DNA of 64,000 nucleotides, taken from the NCBI GenBank assembly GCA_027306785.1, contig DAHUZB010000009.1:186001-250000 (forward strand). The letters run 5' to 3'. The stretch's first letter is position 1. Every line of letters begins with the position of its first letter. The DNA is from Vulcanimicrobiota bacterium (lineage in GTDB: Bacteria > Vulcanimicrobiota > Vulcanimicrobiia > Vulcanimicrobiales > Vulcanimicrobiaceae). The position numbers were made by a program, and so were the translations under genes. Positions 8,639 through 18,100 of the stretch are shown here, piece after piece. Below the pieces are notes generated by a model that was not told where the DNA came from, did no database searches, and saw only the letters and a program-made list of their open reading frames with translations.

Positions 8639-9996
8639 AAGAACCGGCAGCGCAGCTTCGCGTCACTGCGGCGACGAGGTCGAACAACGACGAGGGTGTC
8701 GCGGCCGTCGGGCCGCAGAACGCGCGTCTCACGCAACTCGCCGAATCGATGAATGCGCGCGCGCAAGGCGCCTCGGAAAATCATACCGGACTGCCGGATC
8801 GCTTGAAATCCGGGATCGAGGCCATGTCCGGTATCTCGATGGATGCGGTGCGCGTGCACTACAACTCCGACCGCCCGGCACAGTTGAACGCGCATGCCTT
8901 TGCGCAGGGTACCGATATCCACGTCGCACCGGGTCAGGAGCGCCATGTGCCTCACGAAGCCTGGCATGTGGTGCAACAGGCGCAGGGACGCGTGCGCCCG
9001 ACGCGGATGCTGAAGAGCCGCGTCGCCGTCAACGACGACGTCTCGCTCGAACGCGAAGCCGATCGCATGGGGTCGAAGGCGCTCTCGATCGGCGGGACGG
9101 CGCAGGCGATGTCCGAGGAGCCTCCGGCGCTCGATGCGATGCCGGTGCAGCGCGAGATCGAAAACGCGACGTACGGTGAGCACGACGCCGACGATGCCAA
9201 GGCATTCGTTTCGGCCTGCAACGTCGCCGTACAGAAGGCCTACGCGTTCGTGATCAGCGTGCCGAGCTTGGGGCCGTTTGCCGATCTCGACGGCCGGACG
9301 GCGCATTGGCTGAGGCTCTGGTCGGATCACTTGGCCGACAAGCGGCCGAAGCTGCTCGCGGCCGCGTTCGGCTACGCGATCGAATCGCTCGTTACAAACG
9401 CGCCGGAATTCATGCCGGAGAAACCCTCGGGCTGTACCGTGTTGCCGCAGGTCGTCGTCGGCGGCACGCGCCCCGATCTCGTGCTCTCGAAGGAGGGCAA
9501 GATGATCGCGTGGGTCGATCTCACGGCTTCCGCGAGCGCCGATCATATCTTCGACAAAGACGACTGGGCCTCGAAGATCCACAATTTTGCCGAAGTCACC
9601 TATCCGTCGCTCGATCTCTCAACGCTCGCGCTGATGAAGCAGAACAAAGACGGCAAAAGCGCCTACAGCGCGGAGGAAGTCGAGGAGCGTCGGAAAGCGG
9701 CCGAGATCGAGTACGAAAAGAACAAGAGCTTTTGGATCAAGACCGGTGAGCAGTTCTCGATGAGCGCGTATGCCGGTAAGAAATCGTCGTCCTGGAAGCT
9801 CGACGATGCGCTCCCGCGCGCGTTCATTCAGGGAAAACTCATCGAATTCTTCGGCACCCCGATCGAACTCAAACTCGTTCCGAGCATCTTGTGGGCGATG
9901 GGCGTGAATCCCGTTCCCTGGGGATTTCGCATCGGCTTTTCGATGAGCGAAAAGGCCGGGGAAGCGTGGCTCATCGACAATGCGCCGGTATCGTGA
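8635..9996 (+). CDS. eCIS cargo candidate: DUF4157 domain plus GGTRPD-type toxin domain (copy 1)
   Basis: The protein has 453 residues; the start overlaps the glycosyltransferase stop. Order: a short tag VGPQNARLTQLA (25-36); a DUF4157 domain (about 50-130) with GLPDRLKSGIEAMSG, VRVHYNS and HEAWHVVQQAQGR (HEAWH at 107-111); a VQR motif (171-173); then a C-terminal domain shared with the two following genes. That domain has a conserved Glu in FGYAIES, GGTRPD (276-281) and WVDLTAS (293-299), then HIFDKDDW and NFAEVTYPSL. The spacing of Glu, PD and D-x-T resembles a PD-(D/E)XK nuclease with a displaced Lys; this is inference. DUF4157 is established as an eCIS-associated domain. Intracellular target and activity are unknown. 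Confidence 0.75.
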   Translation: MKEPAAQLRVTAATRSNNDEGVAAVGPQNARLTQLAESMNARAQGASENHTGLPDRLKSGIEAMSGISMDAVRVHYNSDRPAQLNAHAFAQGTDIHVAPGQERHVPHEAWHVVQQAQGRVRPTRMLKSRVAVNDDVSLEREADRMGSKALSIGGTAQAMSEEPPALDAMPVQREIENATYGEHDADDAKAFVSACNVAVQKAYAFVISVPSLGPFADLDGRTAHWLRLWSDHLADKRPKLLAAAFGYAIESLVTNAPEFMPEKPSGCTVLPQVVVGGTRPDLVLSKEGKMIAWVDLTASASADHIFDKDDWASKIHNFAEVTYPSLDLSTLALMKQNKDGKSAYSAEEVEERRKAAEIEYEKNKSFWIKTGEQFSMSAYAGKKSSSWKLDDALPRAFIQGKLIEFFGTPIELKLVPSILWAMGVNPVPWGFRIGFSMSEKAGEAWLIDNAPVS

Positions 9997-10006
9997 GGGT
10001 GATAAG

Positions 10007-11056
10007 ATGAATCCTTTGGCATCGTTGCACAAGCCGACACCGCAGCCGCAACGAACGTCGAGTGCGCGTGCGGTTGTCGGGCCGCAGCAGCATCGCCTGG
10101 CGAGCCTCGGCGGACTCGCGAACGGGCGGCCCGTCGCCGCACGCGCAGTGAAACCACAAGCGTCGCCGGTTCAACGCAAGATCGTGAGCGCTGCGTACGA
10201 CGAATCGAATGAAGCGAACGCGGAACGCGCGAAAGCATTTTTTCAAGCCTACGATAACCGCGCACAAGCGGTCTATCGTTTCGTCATCGAGAACCCGGGG
10301 CTCGACGATTTCCGGAAGCTGAACGGCTATACGAAGCGCTGGGCGCTGCTCTGGAAGCGACACGTCAAACATGGGCGCGCAAGCACCCTGCAGGCCGCGT
10401 TCGGCTATGTCATCGAGTCGCTGCTGACGGGGCCGTTTGCACCCGACCCGCCGGACGGCTGCACCGTGGTTTCTCAGGTGACGCGCGGCGGAACGCGTCC
10501 GGATTTAGTGCTTTTCCACGGTGGAAAGGAGATCGCGTGGCTCGATCTCACCGCATCGAAGAGCCGGGGGCACATCTTCAACAAGGACTCGTGGGAAAAA
10601 AAAATATCGAATTTCGCGGAAGTGACCTATCCGTCGCTGACGAGCGCTTCGCTCGCCGGAATGTTGCTCGTGAAAGGCGGGGTAGTCTCGGCCACGGCAA
10701 AAGAGTTCCACGCCAAGCAGAAGGAAGTCGAGAAAGCATTCGCGCGCAATAAGCGGCACTGGACGGTGATCGGGAAGCGATTCCGCCCCGCGCTCATCAA
10801 GAAAGCGTTGCGTTTGAAGCGCTCGGATCTCGAACTCGATACCGGAATGCAGCGCTTGCGCGACGGCGTGCATCGAGAACTCGTGAGCACCGTCGGAGAG
10901 CACCCGATCACGTTCACGCCGAGCCTGCTGACGGCCATGGGTGTTTCGCCGCTCAGCCTCGGCTTCGGCACCGGCTTCAGCCAGAGCGTCCATGCCGGGG
11001 AGGCGTTCCTCACCCAGCACGCGCCGGCGCCGCCCGGTTCGGACGACACGAACTGA
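10007..11056 (+). CDS. eCIS cargo candidate, GGTRPD-type toxin domain (copy 2)
   Basis: The start at ATG 10007 is preceded by GAGG (9995-9998), 10 nt after the previous stop; an in-frame upstream ATG inside the preceding gene was not used. The 349-residue protein is a paralogue of copy 1 without the DUF4157 domain. The tag VGPQQHRLASLG is at 24-35 and PVQRKI at 54-59, followed by a helical region with FGYVIESLLT, GGTRPDLVL (161-169), WLDLTAS (178-184), HIFNKDSW and NFAEVTYPSL. The C-terminal SLLTAMGV...LGFGTGFSQS block is also shared by all three. The key residues are retained, so this copy is not obviously decayed. Function as a nuclease-like effector is inferred. Confidence 0.7.
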   Translation: MNPLASLHKPTPQPQRTSSARAVVGPQQHRLASLGGLANGRPVAARAVKPQASPVQRKIVSAAYDESNEANAERAKAFFQAYDNRAQAVYRFVIENPGLDDFRKLNGYTKRWALLWKRHVKHGRASTLQAAFGYVIESLLTGPFAPDPPDGCTVVSQVTRGGTRPDLVLFHGGKEIAWLDLTASKSRGHIFNKDSWEKKISNFAEVTYPSLTSASLAGMLLVKGGVVSATAKEFHAKQKEVEKAFARNKRHWTVIGKRFRPALIKKALRLKRSDLELDTGMQRLRDGVHRELVSTVGEHPITFTPSLLTAMGVSPLSLGFGTGFSQSVHAGEAFLTQHAPAPPGSDDTN

Positions 11057-11065
11057 GGGCGGCAC

Positions 11066-12262
11066 ATGAGCACTGACTATGCAGGCGCGCATCGCCGCGC
11101 CGTACAGCCGCACGATGCTCGGGGCGGGCAATCGGTGCCGGGTCCATCGCACGGGCATCTCGCGCAGTTGGCCGCGTTGCGTTCCGCGGGCAATGCCGAT
11201 GCACAGGGCGTTCCCATACAGCGCGCTCTCGAGAATGCGACCTACGACAACGCGGACCACGCCGGCGCGGCGCTCGCGCAACAGTTCTTTCACTCGTGCG
11301 ATGCCGCGACGCAGCGCGCGTACCATTTCGTCGTGAACGTGCCGAGCCTCGGGGCCTATGCGAATCTCAACGGCCATACGCAGCGATGGGTGCGGCTGTG
11401 GAACGACTATGTTGCCGGTCGTCGCGCCCCCACGCTGGCTGCATCGTTCGGGTACGTCGTCGAATCGCTCGTGACCGAGGTCCCCGCCTATCAGCCGGCG
11501 GCCCCGGGCGGCTGCACGATCTATCCTCAGGTGCCGGTCGGCGGAACGCGCCCGGATCTCGTCCTTGCTCGCGGCGGACACCACGTCGCGTGGCTCGACC
11601 TGACCGCTTCGGAGAGCGCCGATCATATCTTCGCGAAAGACGGCTGGGCGGATCACATCGCCAACTTCGCCGAGGTTACCTACCCGTCACTCGATGCGGC
11701 GACGCTCGCGCTGATGCGGCAGAACCGGAACAACGTCGGCGCGGTGTCCGCGGACGAGTTCGAGCGCCGTCGTGCGCTTGCGCTGGCGGAATACCGTCGT
11801 AACAAGGAGTACTGGCACGGGCTCGGAGCGGGCTTCCGGAAATCCGCGCTTCGAGGCGAGGCGATCCGAACGACGCGAATGAGCGCGGAGATGCTCGAAC
11901 TGCAGCCGGAGCATTTGCAGCGTTTCATCCAAGCAAAACTCGAGCAGCGCTTCCATGCCGAGATCCCGTTGCAGATCGTGCCGAGCATCTTGAGCGCGAT
12001 GAATGTCGGCAGCGTGCAGTGGGGCTTTCGGATCGGTACCAATCAGAGCGAGAAGACCGGCGACGTATGGCTCGCCGAGCATGCGGTACGACCCGATGAG
12101 CCGGTGGTCGCGGCAGCCCCGGTCGGAGGCGCGGTTGCGCCCGCTCGGGGTATTCCGGTCATGCCGCTCTTGCTCTTCGCGCTCGGCGTCATCTCGGCCG
12201 TGCTGTTGCTGCAATGGCTCGGACCCGGCGGAGCGAGGGATCATACGGGTGGTTCATCATGA
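11066..12262 (+). CDS. eCIS cargo candidate, GGTRPD-type toxin domain with C-terminal membrane segment (copy 3)
   Basis: This 398-residue paralogue of the two preceding genes starts 9 nt after the last stop, behind GAGGGCGGC. The tag PGPSHGHLAQLA is at 25-36 and PIQRALENATY at 50-60. The domain core has FGYVVESLVT, GGTRPD (159-164), WLDLTAS, HIFAKDGW and NFAEVTYPSL. Unlike its neighbours it has a tail after residue ~345: an Ala/Val/Pro-rich linker, then a hydrophobic stretch VMPLLLFALGVISAVLLLQWL (about 363-383) that would span a membrane, and a short polar end. The tail could anchor the protein in the producer or insert into a target membrane. The stop overlaps the next start by ATGA. Confidence 0.7.
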   Translation: MSTDYAGAHRRAVQPHDARGGQSVPGPSHGHLAQLAALRSAGNADAQGVPIQRALENATYDNADHAGAALAQQFFHSCDAATQRAYHFVVNVPSLGAYANLNGHTQRWVRLWNDYVAGRRAPTLAASFGYVVESLVTEVPAYQPAAPGGCTIYPQVPVGGTRPDLVLARGGHHVAWLDLTASESADHIFAKDGWADHIANFAEVTYPSLDAATLALMRQNRNNVGAVSADEFERRRALALAEYRRNKEYWHGLGAGFRKSALRGEAIRTTRMSAEMLELQPEHLQRFIQAKLEQRFHAEIPLQIVPSILSAMNVGSVQWGFRIGTNQSEKTGDVWLAEHAVRPDEPVVAAAPVGGAVAPARGIPVMPLLLFALGVISAVLLLQWLGPGGARDHTGGSS

Positions 12263-13314
12263 GTACGGATATGCTCTCGGCGACCGCGATGCGCGGACCT
12301 ATGCAAGAGTCCGCGGGCCGTGCCGTCGCGGGGCCGTCGCACGCGCATTTGATGCAGCTTGCGGCGATACGCGGCGGAGCGCCGGTCGTGCAGCGCGCGA
12401 TCGCGGATCACAACGTTCACATCGCTCAAGCGCCGGGACTGGTGCGCGCGCTCAGCGCGGGCGCTCAGGCGCGTCTCGACGCCGTCATGCAGACGCTCAT
12501 CGCTTTCATCGCGAACGATCACCGCATCAACGTCGGTTCGATTCATGTCGCGATCGAACAGGAGGGCGGCAATGCGGTCTTTCACCACGGCGTGAGCGGC
12601 ATCGCCGGCGAGAATCCGGCGCTCACGCACACGGCGGGCAATCGCATCAATATCGTCATTCAACGACCGTTTGCGGAAGCCGCGACCAAGGGCGAACTCT
12701 ACGGTCTGCTCGCGCACGAGATCGGCGTGCACAATATCCCCACGGATTTCGAAGGGATCGACGATACGGCCGTACGCGATTTCGATCCGTTGATCACGCC
12801 GCGTAAGCAAGACAAGGGAAACACGGTGAGCGGAGGCTACGAGCGCGCGCAGTGGCCGGTCGGCGGAAATGCCCGCGACGGGCACCGCCAGCACGATCAC
12901 GCGCTCGTCGGGAATATCGTGAACCCGCAACGCCCCGTCAATCCGGTCGAGCGACGCCGCGCGGAATCCTATCTCGAGACGGTGTTGAGTATCGGCGATC
13001 AGATTGATGCGGGCGGCGGCAGCGCGGAGGAAAAGGCGGAGGAGACGACCCAGCTCGTGCATCTCTATCTCGTGGATATCGCCCGCATCATCGCGACCGA
13101 TGACGGGCGTATGCCGATCGGCCGTCATCTGCTCGCGCTAAACGACGTGTACCAATGGGTCTTCACGAACGTCGTGCTGCCGGAGCGCGGCAATCACGCG
13201 TGGATTCCGGCGGAGGCGCCGAAGGCGAATTCCTTTACGCTGACGCTGTCGCTCGGGTTCTTCTATCGGCGAATCACGAAGGAAAAGGAGCGCGACAACG
13301 AGGCGCGCGTTTAG
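12259..13314 (+). CDS. eCIS cargo candidate with HExxxH motif
   Basis: The start at 12259 overlaps the previous stop; the N-terminus MSTD is the same as in copy 3. The 351-residue protein carries the shared tag AGPSHAHLMQLA (24-35) and VVQRAI (43-48), then an unrelated body. The clearest motif is LLAHEIGVHNIPTDFEG, with H153, E154 and H158 forming HExxxH, a spacing found in some zinc metallopeptidases. DHALVGNI lies ~55 residues downstream and could supply a further ligand. There is no signal peptide. The tag and position argue for a particle-loaded effector, and a peptidase activity is a guess from the motif. The last 4 nt overlap the stop of the convergent PAAR-like gene. Confidence 0.65.
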   Translation: MSTDMLSATAMRGPMQESAGRAVAGPSHAHLMQLAAIRGGAPVVQRAIADHNVHIAQAPGLVRALSAGAQARLDAVMQTLIAFIANDHRINVGSIHVAIEQEGGNAVFHHGVSGIAGENPALTHTAGNRINIVIQRPFAEAATKGELYGLLAHEIGVHNIPTDFEGIDDTAVRDFDPLITPRKQDKGNTVSGGYERAQWPVGGNARDGHRQHDHALVGNIVNPQRPVNPVERRRAESYLETVLSIGDQIDAGGGSAEEKAEETTQLVHLYLVDIARIIATDDGRMPIGRHLLALNDVYQWVFTNVVLPERGNHAWIPAEAPKANSFTLTLSLGFFYRRITKEKERDNEARV

Positions 13315-13703
13315 GGAACCGTGACCGTCATCTGACTCGGGGTGACGATGCCGATGATGCCGCCCCATTCGCACATCAGCTTGCAGTTGGTATCGACCGC
13401 CGGAATGCCCGCGATCGTGACGGTTGGCGTGCCCGGTGCCCAGGGTTCGGTCGTGACCGGGATGCATGGGGCCGGGGTGAAGACCCCCATCGCCGCGGCG
13501 GTGAGCGCCACCACTTCCGGATTGCTCTCACTCATGCACATGCCGAACGGCAGGATATTGAGAAGCGGTTTGTTGTCTTCGATCGTCGCGGCGGGCATGT
13601 TGACGGCGCTCACCCGGTTTTCGGGCAGCACGATGAGCGACGAAGGCGCGACGCCGAAGCTGCACTGCAGCAGTGCGCCGTTCGTCACAGCGGGAGTCGG
13701 CAT
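13311..13703 (-). CDS. PAAR-like spike-tip protein, DUF4280 family
   Basis: The 130-residue protein follows the DUF4280 pattern: VTNGALLQCSFGVAPSSL at the N-terminus, NILPFGMCMSESNP in the middle, then FTPAPCIPVTTEPWAPGTPTV and a late CEWGGIIGIVTP. The conserved Cys and Gly turns suit a compact metal-bound cone that caps a spike, as PAAR does in T6SS and Afp10 in eCIS. It is the last gene of the leftward operon with the ATPase and tape-measure protein and has a good AAAGGAG site 13 nt downstream of the ATPase stop. It converges on the cargo operon, with stop codons overlapping by 4 nt. Confidence 0.85.
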   Translation of the reverse strand: MPTPAVTNGALLQCSFGVAPSSLIVLPENRVSAVNMPAATIEDNKPLLNILPFGMCMSESNPEVVALTAAAMGVFTPAPCIPVTTEPWAPGTPTVTIAGIPAVDTNCKLMCEWGGIIGIVTPSQMTVTVP

Positions 13704-13716
13704 AGGGATGCTCCTT

Positions 13717-15144
13717 TCAGCGGCTTAGGAACCGCCCGTCCTTCTGGAGTTCGAGTTTGATGCCGTCGAGTATGTCGTGCGTTTCGATCTGCGGCGGCGT
13801 GCGTTGCACGGCGAGCAGACAGGCGTGACGCAGCACGTTGATGATGGCGCCGCCGGCGAGTTCGTGACGTGCCGCCAGCGCGTCGAAATCGAGATCGGGA
13901 GCGAGCGCGAAACCCTTGCCGGTGAAACTCTCACGCCAAAGTCTTGCGCGCGAGGCGGCATCCGGCATCGGAAACCGAATCGAGGCTTGAAATCGGCGCG
14001 CGAAGGCTTCGTCGAGGTGAGCCTGCTGATTGGTCGCGAGGATCGTGAGCCCGGCGTACCCTTCGAGGCGCTGCAGTAAATACGCGATCTGCTGATTGGC
14101 CGAGCGATCGTTGGCGGAGCGCGATTCGGTGCGTTTGCCGAAGAGCGCTTCGGCTTCGTCGAAGAAGAGAATCCACCCGCGGTCTTCGGCTTGGTCGAAG
14201 AGCGCCGCAAGGTTTTTTTCGGTCTCGCCGATCCACTTCGAGACGACGCGCGAGAGATCGACGCGATAGACGGGCAGGCCGTAGCGCTTGCCTAACAGCG
14301 CCGCGGTGAGCGTCTTTCCGGTACCGGGGCCACCGTGAAAGAGACAGCGATAGCCGGGTTTCAGGCGCCGCGCGAGGCCCCAATCTTCCAGCAGCGTCTT
14401 GGCATGCGCGAGCCACAGGCCGACCATCTCCACCGCTCGCCGCGTCGGATCGTCGAGCACGAGATCGTCCCATTCGAGCGGCGTCGTCATGCGCACCGCC
14501 GGAAAATCGGGACCCGGAATCATCTCTTCGCGCTCGCCGCGCAGCAGCAGATGCAGGCCGAGTGCGGAGAGTCGCAGTGCCCCGGAGAGCGGCGGTTCGT
14601 CGAGATGCCGTTGATCGATCGTCACGATGCCGCGCCGCAGCAACGCATGTCCGGGCGAGAAGAGCGAATCGAACTGCAATCGGCGCGTGCGATCGTCGCC
14701 GCAGAGCAGAAAGATCGCGGTCTCCGCCGTCGGCAGAAATCCCGCATGCGATTGACCGAGCGTTCCGCCGAACTCGGTGAAGCGACGTCCGGTGGCGGCG
14801 TTTTGAATCAGAAACGGATCGAGCCGCTCGGGGGCGACGTGCGGCGCGAGAGCGAGCGCGAGCACCAGACGCGCGGCCGCATCGAGTCCGAGTGCGCGCA
14901 CCGTTTCGGCGTACGGTCCCGAGCGCTCGTCGAGTGCGGGCGGTTCGGGTAGGGCGGCGTCGAGCGTCTCCGCCGCACCGTTTCCGTACGCGGCAAAACG
15001 TACGGCGATCGCGGCGTCGAGCCAGGCGATCTCGCGTTCGATGACGCGTCCGTTCTCCGCGCCTTCGTCATGCAGCGCGTGCGCTACCATGTGACGTGCA
15101 GCGGTTGCGACATCCAGCGGTGAACGATCACGGAATACCCCCAT
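13717..15144 (-). CDS. eCIS AAA+ ATPase (Afp15-like)
   Basis: The 475-residue protein ends in a classic AAA+ module: Walker A GGPGTGKT (about residue 270), a VSKWIGETEKNL segment, Walker B ILFFDEAEALFGKR, a sensor-1 region ILATNQQ and the arginine-finger segment LDEAFARRFQ. The N-terminal ~220 residues are a helical family-specific domain. eCIS clusters carry such an ATPase next to the tape-measure gene; in Afp/PVC it is required for assembly or cargo loading. The start at 15144 overlaps the upstream gene by 61 nt. A second ATG at 15090 (7-nt overlap, 457 aa) is equally possible, and neither has a clear Shine-Dalgarno. Confidence 0.88.
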   Translation of the reverse strand: MGVFRDRSPLDVATAARHMVAHALHDEGAENGRVIEREIAWLDAAIAVRFAAYGNGAAETLDAALPEPPALDERSGPYAETVRALGLDAAARLVLALALAPHVAPERLDPFLIQNAATGRRFTEFGGTLGQSHAGFLPTAETAIFLLCGDDRTRRLQFDSLFSPGHALLRRGIVTIDQRHLDEPPLSGALRLSALGLHLLLRGEREEMIPGPDFPAVRMTTPLEWDDLVLDDPTRRAVEMVGLWLAHAKTLLEDWGLARRLKPGYRCLFHGGPGTGKTLTAALLGKRYGLPVYRVDLSRVVSKWIGETEKNLAALFDQAEDRGWILFFDEAEALFGKRTESRSANDRSANQQIAYLLQRLEGYAGLTILATNQQAHLDEAFARRFQASIRFPMPDAASRARLWRESFTGKGFALAPDLDFDALAARHELAGGAIINVLRHACLLAVQRTPPQIETHDILDGIKLELQKDGRFLSR

Positions 15145-18100
15145 TGCAGCCGGTCTAAAAGCACGTCGAGTGTCTTACGTTGCACGAGCAGGCTCCAGCG
15201 CCCGTCGCCGTGCTGCAGACGCCCCTGCCGTTGCAGAAACACTGCGCGCAGATCCTCGGATGATGTGTTGCGCATCGCGGGCCAGTTCGCGAGCACCGCG
15301 CGCAGCAGGTCGTCGCAGATCGCGAGGTCCGCATCGCTCGCCTCGATGGAGCGATGAACGGGCGCAGCGAGTGGCACGCCCGCGAGCACCTTGTTCAAGA
15401 CGAGTTCCGGTTCCGGTCGATCGAGCCGACCGTCGGCGAGATACTGCAATAGATGCACCGCGCGCGAAGCGGCGTCGATCCCGTGGACGCGCGCGGGGGC
15501 ATCGTCGCGCTCGCGCGAGAGCACGCCGATCCGTTCGAACAGCGTGGGAAGAAACGGTGCGAGGAGCACGAGACCGGCATTCGCCACGTAGAGCGGCTCA
15601 CTCGATTCCGCGCTCGCACCGAGCGATTGAGCGCGCGCCGGCGGCTGCGGCGGCGGATTCGGCGGCGCCGAACGACGTAGCGCAGCCGCCACGGTCACGT
15701 GTCCGCGATCCCGCACGAGCCGTTCGGTCCGTTCGCGTAGGGCATCGAGCGCGCCGCGATCCTCACCCGCGAGCTCGTGCATCAGATCGCGTACCGCGCT
15801 CGTCAGATCGATCGGTCCGGGTTGCGCGACGCGGTCGAGCAGCATCCGCCATATCTCGCCTTCGCTCGGCCGCGCGGCGCCGAAGCGCGCGACTTGCCGC
15901 CATGCGGCGGCGATCGCGATGCCTGCATCGAGGAGTGCCCGCGCGCCGGGAGGTGCGAGTTGCATCACCACGCGCCCCAGGTGCGCGATGGGAAGTTCAG
16001 CCGCCCATCGCGCGCGTGCACGTGTCTGCGTCCGTCGCGCTTCGAAGTACGCGAGCGTATCGGGATCCTGCGCATCGAGCAGTTCACGCAAGCGTTGCAG
16101 CAGTAGCACGCGTTCCGCCTCGCCGACCGCGGCGCCGTCGAGCCAGGCATAGAGACGCGTCGCGTCGATCGGCGCGGCGCCGAGGTGCGCGGCCTCGCTG
16201 TCGGGTTCGACGTCGAGCCGCGCCTCGAGTTTGCGCCGGTCGCTCTCATCGGGCGTCAAGCGCTCGTTCTGCGCGACCGCGTCGTGCAGAGCCGTGAGGT
16301 CGAAATCCTCGCCGACGATCGCGGCGAGGGCCGCCTTCACCGCAAGCGCGCGCGGTTGCACGCCGCGCGCCCACGGAGCGAGTCGGTCGAGGAGCTCGGG
16401 CGCGAACTCGAGCGCGCGCCCGAGACGCATTTCGGCGCGCACGCGATCATCGGCGAGGACGATCCACGTCAGTTCCGCGAGCGAGAGCGCGGCCAACTCG
16501 TCTCGCACGTCGTGCTGCCGGAGCCCCGAGAGGCGCGGCGGCTCGACGCGATCGAGCTCGCGCGCGATCTCGTCGAGGCGATCCAGCCACGCATCGACCG
16601 ACGACGCATGTACCGCCGCGTCTATCGCGTCGGGGCGCTCGGTCGTCGAAGCCAGGAGCTGCTGCCACGCGCTCAAGCGGCCGCCGACGGCATCGACGTG
16701 GGCGAGCGCGTCGGCTGCGAGTCCCGGGACGAGCGCGGCGAGCAGTTCATCGGGGAAGAGCCAGTCCAGGACGTGTTCCACCAGCGTAGGAACGTCGCGC
16801 GGAGCCTCCCGCGCGATTCGCCGCAGCGTTTGGGTAAGCCACGCGCGATCGTCGTCGAGCGCGGCGAGCAGCGCGATGCCCGCGGCGTGCGGCTTGCCGG
16901 TTCGCACGTAGGCTTCGATGCGGCGGCGGCGTGCGATGCGTTCGGGGTCATCCTCGTCGGGTGGGGCGGCGTCATGCGGAACGTCCGCATCGCGATCGCC
17001 GCGAGCGGCTACCGCGCGCACCAGCGCGTCCGCCGAGCCGCCGCTTGCGGACGCAAGCGCATCGAGCAGCCGCCGTTCCAGGCGAGCACGCGTGAAATCT
17101 CCTGCGTGCATCGTGCGCAGTGCCTCCGCCGTCGCGTCCAGCAGTACGATCCGTACGCGCTCCGTATCGAGCGCGACGAGCGGCCGCGCTGCGTGAAGAC
17201 GCAGCAGGTCGCGCACGAGCGCACGTGCGATCTGCGCGCGTTCCGGTTCCGTGATCGCGCTCCGGACGCGCTCGGATTCGGCCGCGACGGCTCGAGCGAA
17301 TGCTCGCAGGAACGCGGATCGCGACAAACGCTCGCCGTCGTGTTCGAGCAGGTAACGCAGCGCAAAGAGACGGGCGAAGCGACGAAACACCGCACGGGTC
17401 GCGGGAAAGAACGGCGCGCTCTCGTGACGCGCGGCGAGTCGATCGAGCTCGGCGATCATCCGTCCCGCATCCTGCGGTGCGAGACTTGCGATCGCGCGGT
17501 CGAACGTGCGACCCGTGAGACGCCGTGCAAGCGGATCGAAACGCGGGGTTCCGAGCGCATCGCGCAGGAGGTCGAGCAGTCGGGCGTCGTCGGCGTCGCT
17601 CGGTTCGTCGTCGAGTTCCTCGAGCAGATCGGCGAGGATCGCGAGCGTCGAGGACGCACCGGTGCGCGCGCGCACGCGCCGGAGCGATGCGCGCAGCGCC
17701 CGCAACAGATCGCGATAGCCGATGCGAAGATGGGTCGCCTCGCGGCGCAGGATGAACGAGAGAAAGGCGCGTCGATTGAACTGCGAGCCGGCGTCGCGCA
17801 GCAGAAATTCGAACGTCGCGATGCGAAGCACGCGGGAGAGATCGGGCTCGGCGGCGGCAAACAGGCGTTCCAGCGGGCGCGTGCGCTGCAGCAGGGTCAC
17901 ATCCGCCAACAGCGCGAGGATCGCCGCGGCGTCCTGCGGAGCGAGTACGCCGAGGATCGCCGCGAGCGTGGTGTCGTCGCACTGCATCACGAGGCGTTCG
18001 AGCGCGTGACGATCGTGGGCTACGCGGCGCAGCATGTCGACGAAGGCGTCGGGTTGCTCGGCGACGAGCGCGGCGAGACGCTCGCCCGGATCGAACGCGC

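Noticed and set aside
8635-9996. DUF4157 copy as the active protease payload
   Set aside because: HEAWH is present, but DUF4157 is a common eCIS-associated domain whose peptidase activity I cannot assume, and the two paralogues lack it. The shared C-terminal domain is the better candidate for the active part.
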